This document shows positions 28,102-40,299 of a stretch of 64,000 nt of DNA, piece by piece. The translations under genes were made by a program, and so were the position numbers. Under the pieces are notes generated by a model, which saw nothing but the letters and a program-made list of their open reading frames with translations, was not told the origin of the DNA and did no database searches. Each line of letters starts with the position of its first letter. Positions within the stretch are counted from its first letter, which is position 1. Source of the stretch: Branchiostoma lanceolatum (Eukaryota; Chordata; Leptocardii; Amphioxiformes; Branchiostomatidae); the NCBI RefSeq assembly GCF_035083965.1, contig NC_089738.1, positions 11,620,734 to 11,684,733 of the forward strand, given 5' to 3'.

Positions 28102-31100
28102 ATGCCGACTGGTTTCCACCTGTTCCTGGCGGTTGCCGCCATCTTGTCTCATCGTGTCCAAGCTGCCGACATCCTCGTTGCGACATTGACGTACAGCAGC
28201 GCCTGGATGGACGTGGCGAAGATTGCCGAAGTCTTGGCTTCCCGAGGACACGTCGTCACTGTGGTGGCTCCTGCTAGTCAAAAGAGCGACTTGATGCGGA
28301 AATTGCCGACCTTGCAGTACGAGACATTTGGAGATGCCGAAAAACCACCGTCGTTTAAGGAATTTGTAAAAACTGTGCCTGAACAAATGGTAAGTTCTGC
28401 ATTTAGAGCTCAGAGTCCATAACTGAACAAAATGTTAATTAACATCAAATACATTCTTCCAAGAAATCGTAAATCAAATTATACTGTATCCAATCATCAA
28501 TCTTGTGCCAAATCTCCGAGGTCACTATTCCACAACGGGCGTCTGAGTAACAGCCATACAACATTCTGATGTATTTGCACAACAGGCATTTTCTTCGAAT
28601 TCAACTGGAACATTAGGCCTCCTGAAACTTGTCAATATATTGAGTTCTGCCATGCTGGACCTTAGCGAAGAGATGTTGAGTGACAAGCAACTACTGACGA
28701 AACTGAAGAACAACCACTATGATGTAGTCCTGACGTATGCTGGTGTGTCTTGCGGGCCCCTCGTGGCGCAGTACTTGGACCTGCCGCTAGTCTGCACAAT
28801 GAGGTCTATGCCTACGGGTCAAGGTGTGTTCATATTTGTACATGGCAGATCACCGATATTCACCATAATCTATGTTACTCTTCTTATGTACTTAGCATTA
28901 GGTCCTCCTGTTCCTACACGAGCTTTGAGCTGATAAAAGGTTTACAAACCTGCCGTTTTTGCCATGGATTTTGATTATTCTATCTATCCCTGTTCCTTCC
29001 CACATTGTCATCGAACCTACTCTCTATCTTTTACCACATTGTAGTTGCCATTCGAGTAATGGTTTTGGAGTACTTTCATCTATCATTTGAAAGACAGACA
29101 TATGTCCTGACGTATTAAGCCCCTTGGCAATTGGCTACGCTTGACCTGTTCTCTGGGGACTTCCCTATTTGTTGTTGTTTTAGATTTTTTATCAATCTAA
29201 AAACTGTCATATTTACTAGTGCATGACTTTTGATCCTATTTTTCAGACATCCGTGCCACCGGTGTCCCCAACCCTCTTTCTTACGTGCCAACAGTGTCAT
29301 CAGGGTTGTCAGATCGGATGACATTTTTGCAGAGAGTTAAGAACGTGTTGGTTTACTTTGCATTTACTACTATGGGACAGCTGATCGTCGATAAGAGTTA
29401 CGACGATCTTGCGAAAAGGTTTGTGCATTTGTTGATATATTTGTATTCGCGCACATGCAGCATGTTTAAAGGGTAGTAACTTTATATGTGGGTTGCCCTC
29501 ACATTGACGTTTCTGTATCGAATTTGATACTGTTCATTTGACAATTTTTTTCCAGTTTCACAAAAAACACTCTTCTTCAGTATGTGAGTGTAGCGCCATC
29601 AGTAATACTGTATTTGAGTGAATTCCATTTGTACTTTAGAACTAATGGTCATTAGAACTATATCTTTGATGTGTAATAACGGGAGAAGTCTGTGTCTCCT
29701 CTCTGGACAGAAATGTGCAAAAAATAAAACGGCCCTCAGAACATTTTTTTGCTACGAACAGAACCATTGGTGATAACTTCACCATGTCTGCTGCCCTGGC
29801 AAGAACCGACGTGTGGCTCTACCAATCAGATCTCATGTTCGACTTCCCTAAACCTATGATGCCAAATATGGTCAGCATAGCAGGTCACGTGGCTGAGGAC
29901 GTCAAGCCGCTCAGTGAGGTCAGTCCATAGAAGAAAAAAATTAGTAGCGTTACAGTACATAATCAAATTATGCAAAATGCATTCTTTGCAAATACACATG
30001 GTACAAATTATCAGCATAGTTTTATACCTATGTATTGTTTTAAAATACCTTTTCTGACTAGACGAACTGATATACCATTCTCGTCGTAACCATATAGGAG
30101 ATGGAGAAGTTTGTGCAGAGTTCTGGAGATGACGGTGTTATACTTGTAACGTTCGGCTCCATGGTAGCGGCTATGCCCGCAGAGATAGCCGACATGCTGG
30201 CCGCTGCTTTTGCCCGTCTGCCGCAGAAGATCGTGTGGCGCTACGCTGGGACGCCACCTCCAAGTCTGGGGTCCAACACCAAGACCATGGAGTGGGTGCC
30301 TCAAAACGACTTACTGGGTAAATGCAATCAATGTGCTGTCAAAGATGATGTGGTATTTTTTAAGCTTTCAGACTCTACGTATATATACTGCAGGATATCT
30401 TCTTGGCTAGCGACAACGCTGGCGGGGTTAACGTTAGGTTTATCACGTTGCCTGCAAGCCCTTCGATGGTTATGAGGAATGTAAGAAGAAACCTCAGTGA
30501 CAGTAGGAAATGATGCGATGATAGTTAACCAGTAATAACCACACAGTCAGATACATCGACTACTGTATCTGTTCATCCTGTCACTAACCGTCAGTCTTGC
30601 ACAACAGCTCATCCAAAGACAAAGGCGTTTGTCTCACATTGTGGTTACAACGGAGTCGCAGAGGCCATGTACCACGGGGTGCCCCTGGTCGGCATGCCGC
30701 TGGTGACCGATGCTCATGACAACATCGCCCGGATGGTGGCCCGTGGGATGGCGGTGTCACTGGACATTCACAGTGTGACGTCAGAGGAGGTTTACCAGGC
30801 TATCACGTCTGTTATTTCGGATCCTAGGTAGGTGTGAGGTGGAGTGACTTTCGGCAATAGCTTACTCAATTCTTGCGTCTTTATGTATGAGTGAAACATC
30901 ATCATTCTGAAGCAACTTTAGTTCTTTATAACACGTGTAATGTAAATCTGCTGTGGTGTGTAACGTAATAGGCTGTGTTGAACTTTGTTTCAGGTACAAG
31001 GAGAAAGCGGACCAAGTCTCCACGCATCTTCGTGACCAACCACAGTCGCCCATGGAGCGGGCAGTATGGTGGATAGAACACGTCATCAAACATGGCGGCC

Positions 31101-31279
31101 TCTCCCATCTCAGGTCGAGGGCGATCGAACTTCCCTTTTACCAGTACTACCTGTTAGACGTCATTGCCCTCATTGTTGCAGTTATATCTGCTGTATTGTT
31201 GTCTTGTTGGAAGTGTTGTTCGTTTGCATCTGGCATGTGCAAGAGGGGAAACACCAACACCAAAAAGAAAACCAACTGA
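28102..31279 (+). CDS. UGT-4, UDP-glycosyltransferase, ER membrane (7 coding exons, 526 aa)
   Basis: Exons: 28102-28389, 28586-28823, 29247-29418, 29762-29918, 30098-30317, 30608-30827 and 30994-31279. It starts MPTGFHLFLAVAAILSHRVQ. Exon 2 carries two extra codons (SSNSTGTLG), which also make an N-glycosylation sequon (NST). It is the one member with Ala34 (YSSAWMD), not Pro, at the catalytic-His position; Tyr147 stands at the Asp position. The sugar-contact segment is MPLVTDAHDN, Asp-Ala as in UGT-2 and UGT-3. Exon 4 keeps frame only with the acceptor at 29761, which supports that choice for the whole family. The span and KKTN tail are intact. Introns are shorter than in the other genes. 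Confidence 0.93.
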
Positions 31280-31379
31280 CTCTTAGCTTTTGGAAGCAGA
31301 AGATTCTTTGCAAATATCAATCAAAAGAAAAAGCACAGTCCCCTTTCAAGGATGCCTTCAATCTAAACTGATCATATAT

Positions 31380-31598
31380 CCTGCCTACCTGCCTGCGTGC
31401 TCAGGCCAGAAACTGGCCCCTTGCTTTCCAGGAGGATCCTCCAAGCAGTCCTGTCCCTTGCCCTAGCCTCTGCTTCCCGACTGTTTAAGCCCGTGTCCTT
31501 CACAATTTGGTCCTTCCATCTCTTCGGAGGTCTTCCCCGGGGTCTGGGGGTAGCGAACTCCTGGCTGTAGGCTTTGTCCTGGCTGTAGGCTTTGTACA
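31380..31598 (-). mobile_element. 5'-truncated LINE 3' end in the UGT-4 3' flank
   Basis: On the minus strand a frame reads RPRGRPPKRWKDQI followed by ARDRTAWRILLES, the conserved C-terminal end of many non-LTR retrotransposon ORF2 proteins. It then runs into a short CAGG/TAGG repeat tail. The 3' flanks of UGT-1 and UGT-2 lack it: their sequence TATATACATGTAAAG is interrupted here, with CATATAT on both sides as a likely target duplication. It is a dead-on-arrival copy about 220 bp long; the clade is not certain. Confidence 0.75.
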
Positions 31599-31619
31599 TA
31601 TATATGTAAAGACATTTAA

Positions 31620-31760
31620 TTGGAGGAAATAAAGTACCAATCAATGTCGGCACCGTCTACTAACCTGACGGCCCGCCTCAGTACATACTGAAATACAGGG
31701 GTGATAAAGCATGATGATATAATCTTGCATTATTGTTAACAGCTTTGTGACAATATTATG
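31620..31760 (+). repeat. UGT-4 3' flank: conserved 3' block
   Basis: TCTACTAACCTGACGGCCCG, then CATACTGAAATACAGG and GATAAAGCATGATGATATAA, is one copy of the family block, close to that after UGT-1 and UGT-2. AATAAA at 31628-31633 is a possible polyadenylation signal. Confidence 0.5.
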
Positions 31761-31909
31761 CTTATGTTAATTTCCAAGCAGGTGTTTGGGTGAAATATCG
31801 TAACGTTTCTTGACTGTCAGGCCTCTCTGACAGCTACCCACCCCAACGCTATTGTTACTACGAGTCTGTGTTTTCTAAGCCTGTCTTTGATTGTTATGAG
31901 GTAGACATG

Positions 31910-32118
31910 CGCCGTAGAGTTGGTTATGTTATGTTAATGCTGACATCATTGTTAGATGCATCATAATTAGGATCACGTGTTCTCTATGATGACGTCACGG
32001 GTTGTGACGTAGTCAATCACTTCCATCTTGTTGACTCCGTCGGTTGTGTGTGAATAAAGCTCCCAAGTTGTACTCAGCGTCTGAGTCGCTTACTAGCTCC
32101 CTTGGCCACTTGATGGCG
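31910..32118. mobile_element. 209-bp insertion of an unclassified mobile element
   Basis: After UGT-2 the flank reads GAGGTAGACATGAGTAATG without a break. Here the same sequence is split by about 209 bp starting CGCCGTAGAG and ending TTGATGGCG, with ATG on both sides as a possible 3-bp target duplication. The insert holds GAATAAAGCTCCCAAG, as a solo LTR might, but it also has short CGCC/GGCG ends like a small DNA element. Class undecided; no coding capacity. Confidence 0.5.
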
Positions 32119-32439
32119 ATGAGTAATCTAAATCTGCTTGTAAATCCTTATCAGCCATGTCTATGATAAATCGTAATGACGTCAGTGAACAAATACGTAA
32201 TTTTTAAGGCACTCGCATTACTAAGGAAGAATTAATCACGTCATTTGTCTTCATTTATAGTTTAGTATATTGTAATAAAAACCAAAATTAAAGGCAGCAT
32301 AAACTTGGAATGGATATGTTCTCAAACACACTCTAAGACACAACAGTAACGCCTAACCACCCCTGTAGCCAAATGGGTCACTCCTGATGAGAGGTGTCCA
32401 CCCACATACACAGCTAGAATAACTCTTGATGCGCAGATC

Positions 32440-32512
32440 ACAAGGTCTTTTTTTACCTCCGTGTTCCGAGGCAGAAGACACGACAACTAAACTCTCAGCC
32501 CGAGAGTCTCAG
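32440..32512 (+). promoter_or_regulatory. Candidate non-coding first exon of UGT-5
   Basis: CTCAGCCCGAGAGTCTCAG|GTAAGAAC gives a strong donor after 32512. The next fitting acceptor is TGATCTTTTCAG at about 34201, just upstream of the UGT-5 start. The stretch does not resemble the leader of UGT-1 to -4, and no DR1 is seen. UGT-5 may thus be controlled differently. The upstream limit is a guess. Confidence 0.35.
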
Positions 32513-32519
32513 GTAAGAA

Positions 32520-34200
32520 CTTGACACGGTGACGTCCATATTTCATATTGTTGTTGGAGTTTCTACTGATGTTCTTTCTTTGTAGTGTTTACCTAACATC
32601 GCCGTTCTCAGTTAAGTGTTGTTGTTTTGCCATCTGCTGATGGGTTAAACTGCAATTTTTGAAATGTCCCGAAGATAGACTATGACATATTTTGTATATA
32701 CTCTGTACTGTGACCAATTTTGGAAAAGGCAGTTAAGCTGAAGTTGAGAAATGATAGAACAGTATCGATCACTTCAACTGTTGCTATATCGATCCCGGCA
32801 GAACACATTGTTTCAGTACGGTTGGTTGTATGTAAGAAGATTGCCCTGTAGAGTACAAACCTAAACATTCGGGGATAGTTACAAACTGCATGCATACATT
32901 CCTTATTCTTAATATCGTGGAATAAACTTATCTTCTCCATTTTTAGCAAGATTTGGCCTAAAACCATTTTAGATCTCGTCACGATCAACTGATGAATACT
33001 GACGTATCGCGGGAAAGCTTCGTGGGAATGGCTTCAATCAGTACACATTGTTTTTCAGGGGCCGGGGCCGGTGATTTCTGTTGTAATTTTCCTGTGACTA
33101 AGAAAACACTTCAACATGATGCATTTACAAACGCAGGAGATTGTTTAGAAGTAACCATGTTGCAGTGAATATTAATATCATAATCTCTTAGATTTTTAGA
33201 ATGCCATCAGCCTGCGTTTTTGGGGGTGAGGCGACACTTGTACTGTACGGCTTGAGTGTTCTAGGGGACTGCTAGTGTGTTCTAGGACCGAACAGTCTAA
33301 CATGCATGTGTATGTCTCTGGCAAGTGTAAATACCTGATGGATAGGTATGGATTAAACATGCGGTTGAAGACTTTCCATAACATTAAAATATTCATTTTC
33401 AACCTTAAAGTCGGTAGATTATCAAACAAAATGTGCACTTTCAAGCAATACAATGACACATAACCTTGAGAAGCCTGAAGCAAAATGGGCCACTTCTTAT
33501 AGCGGTATACACCAACACACAAGACAACAAATGATGAAAATTGGTGCGTATTATTTTATACCATTTGGCGCTTGGCATCCGCATACGGGTTCCGTCAAAT
33601 AGCAAAACATAATTGGCTTGAGTACCTTGCAAGACATGGAGGGTAATGTTATGGATTGTAAAGCAACGTGGTTCTGTCTAATATAATGCACAAACAGGTT
33701 TAGACAAATCCACGTTACTTTTCTATTCCAATCAGAGAGCATTGAAGTCCTGCTACGCCCGGCAATCGCCGGGTTGTACATTCTTGTTCTGTATGCTAGC
33801 CCAGACAATTGCTGGGTTGGGAATATTTCTACAATGCGCTAGTTGCACCCGCGCGGTTGTTGTACAGCGTGGTAACTAAAACAGCAATATCAAACGAGTA
33901 CCCTTTCTTTCAAATTTTTCTGCACACTTCAGCAGTGGGGGTATATTTTTGCTCTGGAACTCCAGCAGGACAAGGGTTAAGACAGCGTATTTCTGAATTT
34001 AACTTTAATTCGAATTTACGTTGTTAACATCCATTTTCGGTAAGGAAATACTCTGAAAGGACATGGGGACGTTTTCTAAGACTAAAACACACCTTCCTGT
34101 GAAAAAGGACTTTCAGCTGATTTTGACGTTGCTTCTCGTTAATATGTTAGCTAGTGATCGCTTTGGTCAATCGTTGTATGTCTTTTCTAATGATCTTTTC
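32520..34200. other. Spacer or intron upstream of UGT-5, no gene seen
   Basis: This is AT-rich sequence with short open frames on both strands that lack start context, splice logic or any recognisable motif. I see no UGT promoter block and no clear transposon ends. It is probably intron 1 of UGT-5 if the first exon ends at 32512. Confidence 0.4.
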
Positions 34201-34244
34201 AGATTCTGACCTAAAACACTCTAGCACGGCCGCTACTGCTAAAC

Positions 34245-37200
34245 ATGTCGCCTGGTTTCCACCTGTTCCTGGCGATTGCCGCCATTTTGTCTCAACATGT
34301 CCGTGCTGCCGACATCCTTGTCGTGACAACGACGTACAACAGTCCCTGGATGGACGTGGCGAAGATTGCCGAAGCCTTGGCCTCCCGAGGACACGTCGTC
34401 ACTGTGTTGGCCCATGCAAGTCAAAAGAGCGACCTGATGCGGAAATGGCCGACCCTGCAGTACGAAACATTTGGAGATCTCGAAAAACCACCGTGGATTG
34501 AGGGATTCACAAAATCTGTGGTTCCAAAGGTGGTAGGTATTTTAAGCTAAGACATGGCGGGAACAATAAATGGATGTATCAGCATCGATTCCTGTTTATG
34601 CTTGATTACTTATTGTCCTAAACACTTACATATTGTCAACTACAAGTTTTGAAAATTCAAAGAGATTTATCGGGCAATGATCTTTCAACAGAATATGGTC
34701 ACTGAGTGAAGCTAATGTGTGATGGGATCTTGAACGTTCTTGAAGAATGAAATGAAATAGAAAGGTAATGATTCAAATGAAATAAGTAGAACAAGTCAAC
34801 ATCATATACAATCACCAAAGAAAACGTAGCCAATGTTGGGCAGATCAAGTGACGTAAATCACAAAGGAGTTCCACACACTCATACGTTCGCAAATAGTGT
34901 TAACCTTTGCCACCGATGTACTATAAATACTTCTGACTTATCATGCAAATAACGTCCTCATTTGTATAAATCATATCAGCTAAACATCCTTATCACCCAG
35001 ATAACACAAGTTGTTTAAAATATAATTTTTTTCTCTTTGGAAAGAAGCCTATTTCTAGCCTATTGTAGCATTTCTTCATCAAGTTTGGCCCAGATTTGCG
35101 TATCTATGTCTAATGATTTTCACATTTACTTGACCTCCAAGTGCTGCAAGCATAAAATTCCCGTCATTCACCAACAGTATTTAATTACAATATGTTCTCC
35201 ATCATTTGCATAATCTAGATGTATCGATGTCACTTTCTTTCTCAGTTTTATATGTCATATGTTTGACTAGTCCTATCATGGATTTACAGACCTTCCTCAT
35301 CAATTATGCAAATTAGATCCTGATCCTGAGCTCTTACAAACCATAACACATCAAGATACAACAAGAGTTCGGAGACCTCAAATCTCCATGAACTATTCTG
35401 TTTATGCAAATGACTTTACATTTATATAATCCATGCTCGGTCATGAACACCTTTTACTTAACTTACACATGTCGCAATATTGACAGTCCTATCATTTACC
35501 GCATAGATGAATTATGGCACTTTGCAATGATTATGCAAAATAGGAATTTATTTGCATAATTGGTACCTGTTAATGTTCCACTTGCCATAACTACATATGT
35601 TAGATGTATTTGAATCTTATAATGGAAAATACTTACACCTACACCTACAAAACACCTACGATCGCCTGCCAGGCTTCTCGCGGTGGGGCGTCTTTATTGG
35701 TCTATCATTAGGTGCTATCAGCTACTTAGCAGGGACGTGTAGATTGCTTTCGTATGGCTCAATTAACAAATGTTCGAAACTGTACGATCAAAAGATGAAT
35801 CTATGTTGTGATAGTTTCGAAACTTATATCAATGTTGTACCCGCCGATTTAAATGTTTCTGACATGCTGGAACGCAGTAGAAAATATTTCGAAAGTCAAA
35901 CAAAGGTTCGAAATTGTTCTAAACATTAACCCATATCAGTTAGGTTGTTGCAAAGGTTTCGAAAATGTTACAACAAAAGGCAACAAACACCCCCGCGGTA
36001 ACGTGGAATTGACCCTGAATATAGATTTTCATTATTAATTATGCAAATTAAGTACCAATTAGCATAATTTGCACTTCATTATGTGCATCTCTGTCTAAGC
36101 TACCTGCATACTAAATACAATGTATCATGAAAATACGTCATTCCTTTGTTCAGTTATTCTCCTTAGAAGATTTTCACAAAAACGCCCCTGCAGTTCCAGA
36201 GGAAGCTGCTAGGGGGCCCAAACCCACACCACGTCTTCATTACACCACAAGCTATCTGCCACCAAAAAAATCAAGACCATAGCATTTCCAGGTCAAAAGA
36301 TACAAAGAACGGAAGTTCTGTTGCAGTACCGAAGTCACCTACCAGGGGGCCCAAAATCGACCTTGACTTTCGGCTTCCCACCATCTGCCCACATACCAAA
36401 TAACATTGTAATCGATCCATCAAGAGGTTCTTGAGTTATGCTGACTACAGTAGTCCGGAAACACAAACACACAGACAGACAGACAGACACACACACACAG
36501 ACACACTCAAAACTATATCTCCAGTTTCCATGGAGATAAAAAGGATAACTGATGTATTTGTATAACCGTTACAGGCATTTTCGTCATCTGGATCGTTAGG
36601 CCGTCTAAACTATGCCAATACCGTGAATTCTGTTCTGCTGGACCTTAGTGAAGAGATGTTGAGTGATAATCAACTACTGACGAACCTGAAGAACAGCCAC
36701 TATAACGTTGTCATGACGTATGCTGCTGGCTCTTGCGGGCCGCTCGTGGCGCAGTACTTGGACCTGCCGCTAGTCTGCACAATGAGGTCTCTGCCTACGG
36801 GACAAGGTGTGTGCATATTCGTACGGTGCAGGGCAATCTATATCTACCATAATCTATTTACATACTTATTCCTAGGTCCTCCTGTTCCTACGGGAACGTT
36901 AAGCAGCTACTTTTACCAGCCTACTCGGTCCATTGGTTCGGTGGTCCTATCATCCAATACACTCGGCGTTTCTACAAGTATTGTGATCTAGAATCGCCGA
37001 GTTTGCCAGGTCACAATCTGTACCTTAACACACATCTTTGGTGGAATACATTTTAGTGTCTTTGTATCCAGCTCCGAACGGTTGAACCGCAGAAACATAT
37101 TACATCATACTAGGATATGAAGTTGTAGTTACCATAGCATGTCTTTCGATATCGATCCTATTTTTTCAGACATCCGTGCCACCGGTGTCCCCAACCCTCT

Positions 37201-39202
37201 TGCTTACGTGCCAACAGTGTCATCAGGGTTGTCTGATCGGATGACATTTCTACAGAGAGCGAAGAACGTGTTGGTTTACTTCGCATTTTCTACTATGGGA
37301 CAGCTGATCGTCGATAAGAGTTACGACGATCTTGCAAAAAGGTTTGTTGGTGTGTTATCATATCCGTATGTAGGTGCATGGTATTGTTATGTGTGTTTTC
37401 AAATTGCCCTCAAATTGAAATTTCTATTTCATAATCGACACTGTTCCATCATCGGAGAAATGCTCATCAGTTTCTAAGACATTTGTGTTTATTTTTTCAG
37501 GATGTGGGTGTAGTGGCACCAGCAAAATTGTATTTAATATAGAATCTGTACTTTTGATTGAACGTCGTTAGAACTATGCCTGTGATGCTAGGTGACTGGA
37601 AGAGTCCATGCTTCCTCTCTGGACTGAAATGTTCCAAATGGTATTCATCAGAAACACTATTTTTACAACCTACAGAACCATTGGTGACAATTTCACCTTA
37701 TCTGCTGCCCTGGCAAGAACCGACTTGTGGCTCTACCAATCAGATCTCATGTTCGACTTCCCTAAACCCATGATGCCAAATATGGTCAGCATAGCAGGTC
37801 ACATGGCTGAGGACGTCAAGCCGCTCAGTGAGGTCAGTACCTAGAAGAAAAACCGAGTAACGTTACATGGAAATCATTATTAAATGGGTAAAAAACACAT
37901 TTTCTGTAAAATAACAATTGATAAGTATACAGGATGTAAACTTAAGAGTTAAGATTCATAGCCTAGTTTTAAATTGCCACAAAGGCCTAGATTTAAATGA
38001 AGGGTTCAGACGTATGTAAGGTCTAAGTAGTGACTTTCCTTTTCGTAACCATATAGGAGATGGAGAAGTTTGTGCAGAGTTCTGGAGATGACGGTGTCGT
38101 TCTTGTAACGTTCGGCTCCATGATAGCGGCTATGCCCGCAGATATAGCCGACATGCTGGCCGCCGCTTTTGCCCGTCTGCCGCAGAAGGTCGTGTGGCGC
38201 TACGCTGGGACGCCACCTCCAAGTCTGGGGTCCAACACCAAGACCATGGAGTGGGTGCCTCAAAACGACTTACTAGGTGAATGCAATCAATGTGCTGTGG
38301 AGAATGATGTGGAGTTCTCAAAGCTTTTAGAATATATGTTACTGTATATACTTGGCTATCTCTTTACGTTAGATGTTCATGTTGCCTGCAAGCCCTATAA
38401 AGAATGTAAAAAAAAACTCGCTGCTTGTATGGTGCGGTTACGGTTGATCATATGGTAAGATTATGTAACAGCTGTATCACTTCAACACTGGCACTAAACA
38501 TTGGTTTTTCATAAAAAACAGCTCACCCCAAGACAAAGGCGTTTGTATCACATTGTGGTTACAACGGAGTCGCAGAGGCCATGTACCATGGGGTGCCCCT
38601 GGTTGGCATGCCGCTGTTCTTTGACCAGTACGGTAACGTTGCCCGGGTGGTGGCCCGAGGGATGGCGGTGTCACTGGACATTCACAGTGTGACGTCAAAG
38701 GAGGTTTACCAGGCTATCACGTCTGTTATCTCGGATCCTGGGTAAGTGTGAGGTGGCGTGACTGTCGGCAATAGCTCACTCAACTCGATTCTTTTCATCT
38801 TTAAACATTATCATTGTGAAGCAACTTTAGTTCTTTATAATCAGCTACTGGAACATGTAAACATCGATGGGAACGTGGGAGTGTAACGTAGTGGACTTTG
38901 CTGAATTCTGTTTCAGGTACAAGGAGAAAGCGGACCAGATCTCCACGCATCTTCGTGACCAACCACAGTCGCCCATGGAGCGGGCAGTATGGTGGATAGA
39001 ACACGTCATCAAACATGGCGGCCTCCCCCATCTCAGGTCGAGGGCGATTGAACTTCCCTTCTACCAGTACTACCTGTTAGACGTTATTGCCCTGATTGTT
39101 GCAGTTATATCTGCTATACTGTTTTCTTGTTGGAAGTGCTTTTCATCTGCGTGTCGAGTATGCAAGAGGGGTCAGTCTGACATCAAACTGAAAACTAATT
39201 GA
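34245..39202 (+). CDS. UGT-5, UDP-glycosyltransferase, ER membrane (7 coding exons, 524 aa)
   Basis: Exons: 34245-34532, 36575-36806, 37170-37341, 37676-37832, 38057-38276, 38522-38741 and 38917-39202. The signal peptide is MSPGFHLFLAIAAILSQHVR. Pro34 (YNSPWMD) and Tyr145 (YNVVMTY) replace the human His/Asp pair. The sugar-contact segment MPLFFDQYGN keeps Asp-Gln, like UGT-1, -6 and -7. The tail ends KLKTN, so ER retrieval would use the KxKxx form rather than KKxx. Intron 2 (34533-36574) is the longest in the array and is filled with an interspersed repeat. The 3' flank lacks the conserved block of UGT-1 to -4. In sugar-site and tail it sits between the plus-strand group and the inverted UGT-6/UGT-7 pair. 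Confidence 0.93.
34900..36545 (+). repeat. AT-rich interspersed repeat filling UGT-5 intron 2
   Basis: The order of marks is: octamer-rich AATTATGCAAATTAGATCCT segments, GCATTTCTTCATCAAG, CCTGCAGTTCCAGAGG, GCTAGGGGGCCCAAA, CATCAAGAGGTTCTTGAGTT, a CAGACAGACAGACACACACA run (36470-36505), and the terminal hairpin CTCCAGTTTCCATGGAGATA at 36520-36539. This gives the full layout of the family. The open frame at 35597-35929 lies in a part not shared by the other copies and has no recognised domain, so I do not call it a gene. Confidence 0.6.
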
Positions 39203-40180
39203 CTGTTGTCGAAATCATATTTCCTTGAGCAACAATAGATGCAGAATGACAGGGATATCCCCTGAATGTATTCCAGACGGTTTTAAAAGCTACGTAAAGT
39301 GTGTTTGATGTCAAATGTCAAATTTGTGCTTTTGCTAAAGATGACGCTTTGTCTTAGAGCTATGGATGATAAAAAGATATAAACTATAGATATGAACTAT
39401 ACAAAAGGATAAAAGTATAGAAGTTGTAGATGATAAAAAGGTAAATTAAGATGAATAGAAAAATGACTAACTGGCTTAATCTTATTTGCCACGACAATAT
39501 TGTTTTGTGCACTCCAACGCTGTCTATTCAATAAAGGTATTGCCCAAAAAGTGTCTTCATTATTTTCTATTACTTGTATGATGTATCCATAGCCTTTAGG
39601 GTTCGTTTTCTTTAATATCCTCACTGTTCAGCATCCTTGTAGTTGTTCGATTCGATTCTTCTTTCTTTCGTAGGTTCAATGTTGTTTGTTTATTTGTTTG
39701 ACCCTTTTCGTGTTAAAAGCAAAAAAAAGAATACCATGATTAAGACAGGTAAGCCATACAATTTCCCTCGACAAAATCACAGACATAGATTTAATCATAC
39801 ACAAACAGACATTAATTTCAGTTTTTATTTGAATATACTTAACAATATTGGACGTAAAATTAATTCTTTCTTCCCTAGTAAAATGTACTCATTCGTCCAC
39901 GGAAATGATAAAGATCAAATATCACAATATAAGTTCTAATAAGTATACATTTCTGTGACTCACCACTACCTCCTAACAATAAAAGGTAGTGTACCAAAAA
40001 CAATCAGATTCACAATAATATAGTTATTTTTAAACGTCATCATATGTTGGGCATTTCCAGAACATATCCACCAACACTACTATTGTTACAAATGGTGTAA
40101 ATTGCCCAAATAATATTGCATCATCATCTCCGCATTTCAGTGTGTACTAAGCGGACCGTCAAGGTAGTTTGACTTTTTTA
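39203..40180. other. Convergent 3' spacer between UGT-5 and UGT-6
   Basis: AATAAA at 39531-39536 could serve UGT-5. On the minus strand AATAAA (forward TTTATT at 40182-40187) lies about 115 bp past the UGT-6 stop. The conserved 3' block of the family is present on the minus strand at about 40040-40165 (CTTGACGGTCCGCTTAGTAC). The short frames here have no support. Confidence 0.5.
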
Positions 40181-40299
40181 GTTTATTGTCTTTATGTGTA
40201 CGTGTACATCCAGTCTGCATACAGGGATTTTTGTAACAGGAGTGTGACTGTCTTCTCCTTGATATTTGGCAGGAATTTCCCGCTTCTGAAACCAAAGTG

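Noticed and set aside
33196-33522. Minus-strand frame of 108 codons upstream of UGT-5
   Set aside because: No homology recognised, no splice or promoter signals, and AT-rich spacer composition.
35597-35929. 110-codon frame in UGT-5 intron 2
   Set aside because: It lies within interspersed-repeat DNA, has no recognised domain, no signal peptide or splice context, and overlaps no conserved coding stretch.
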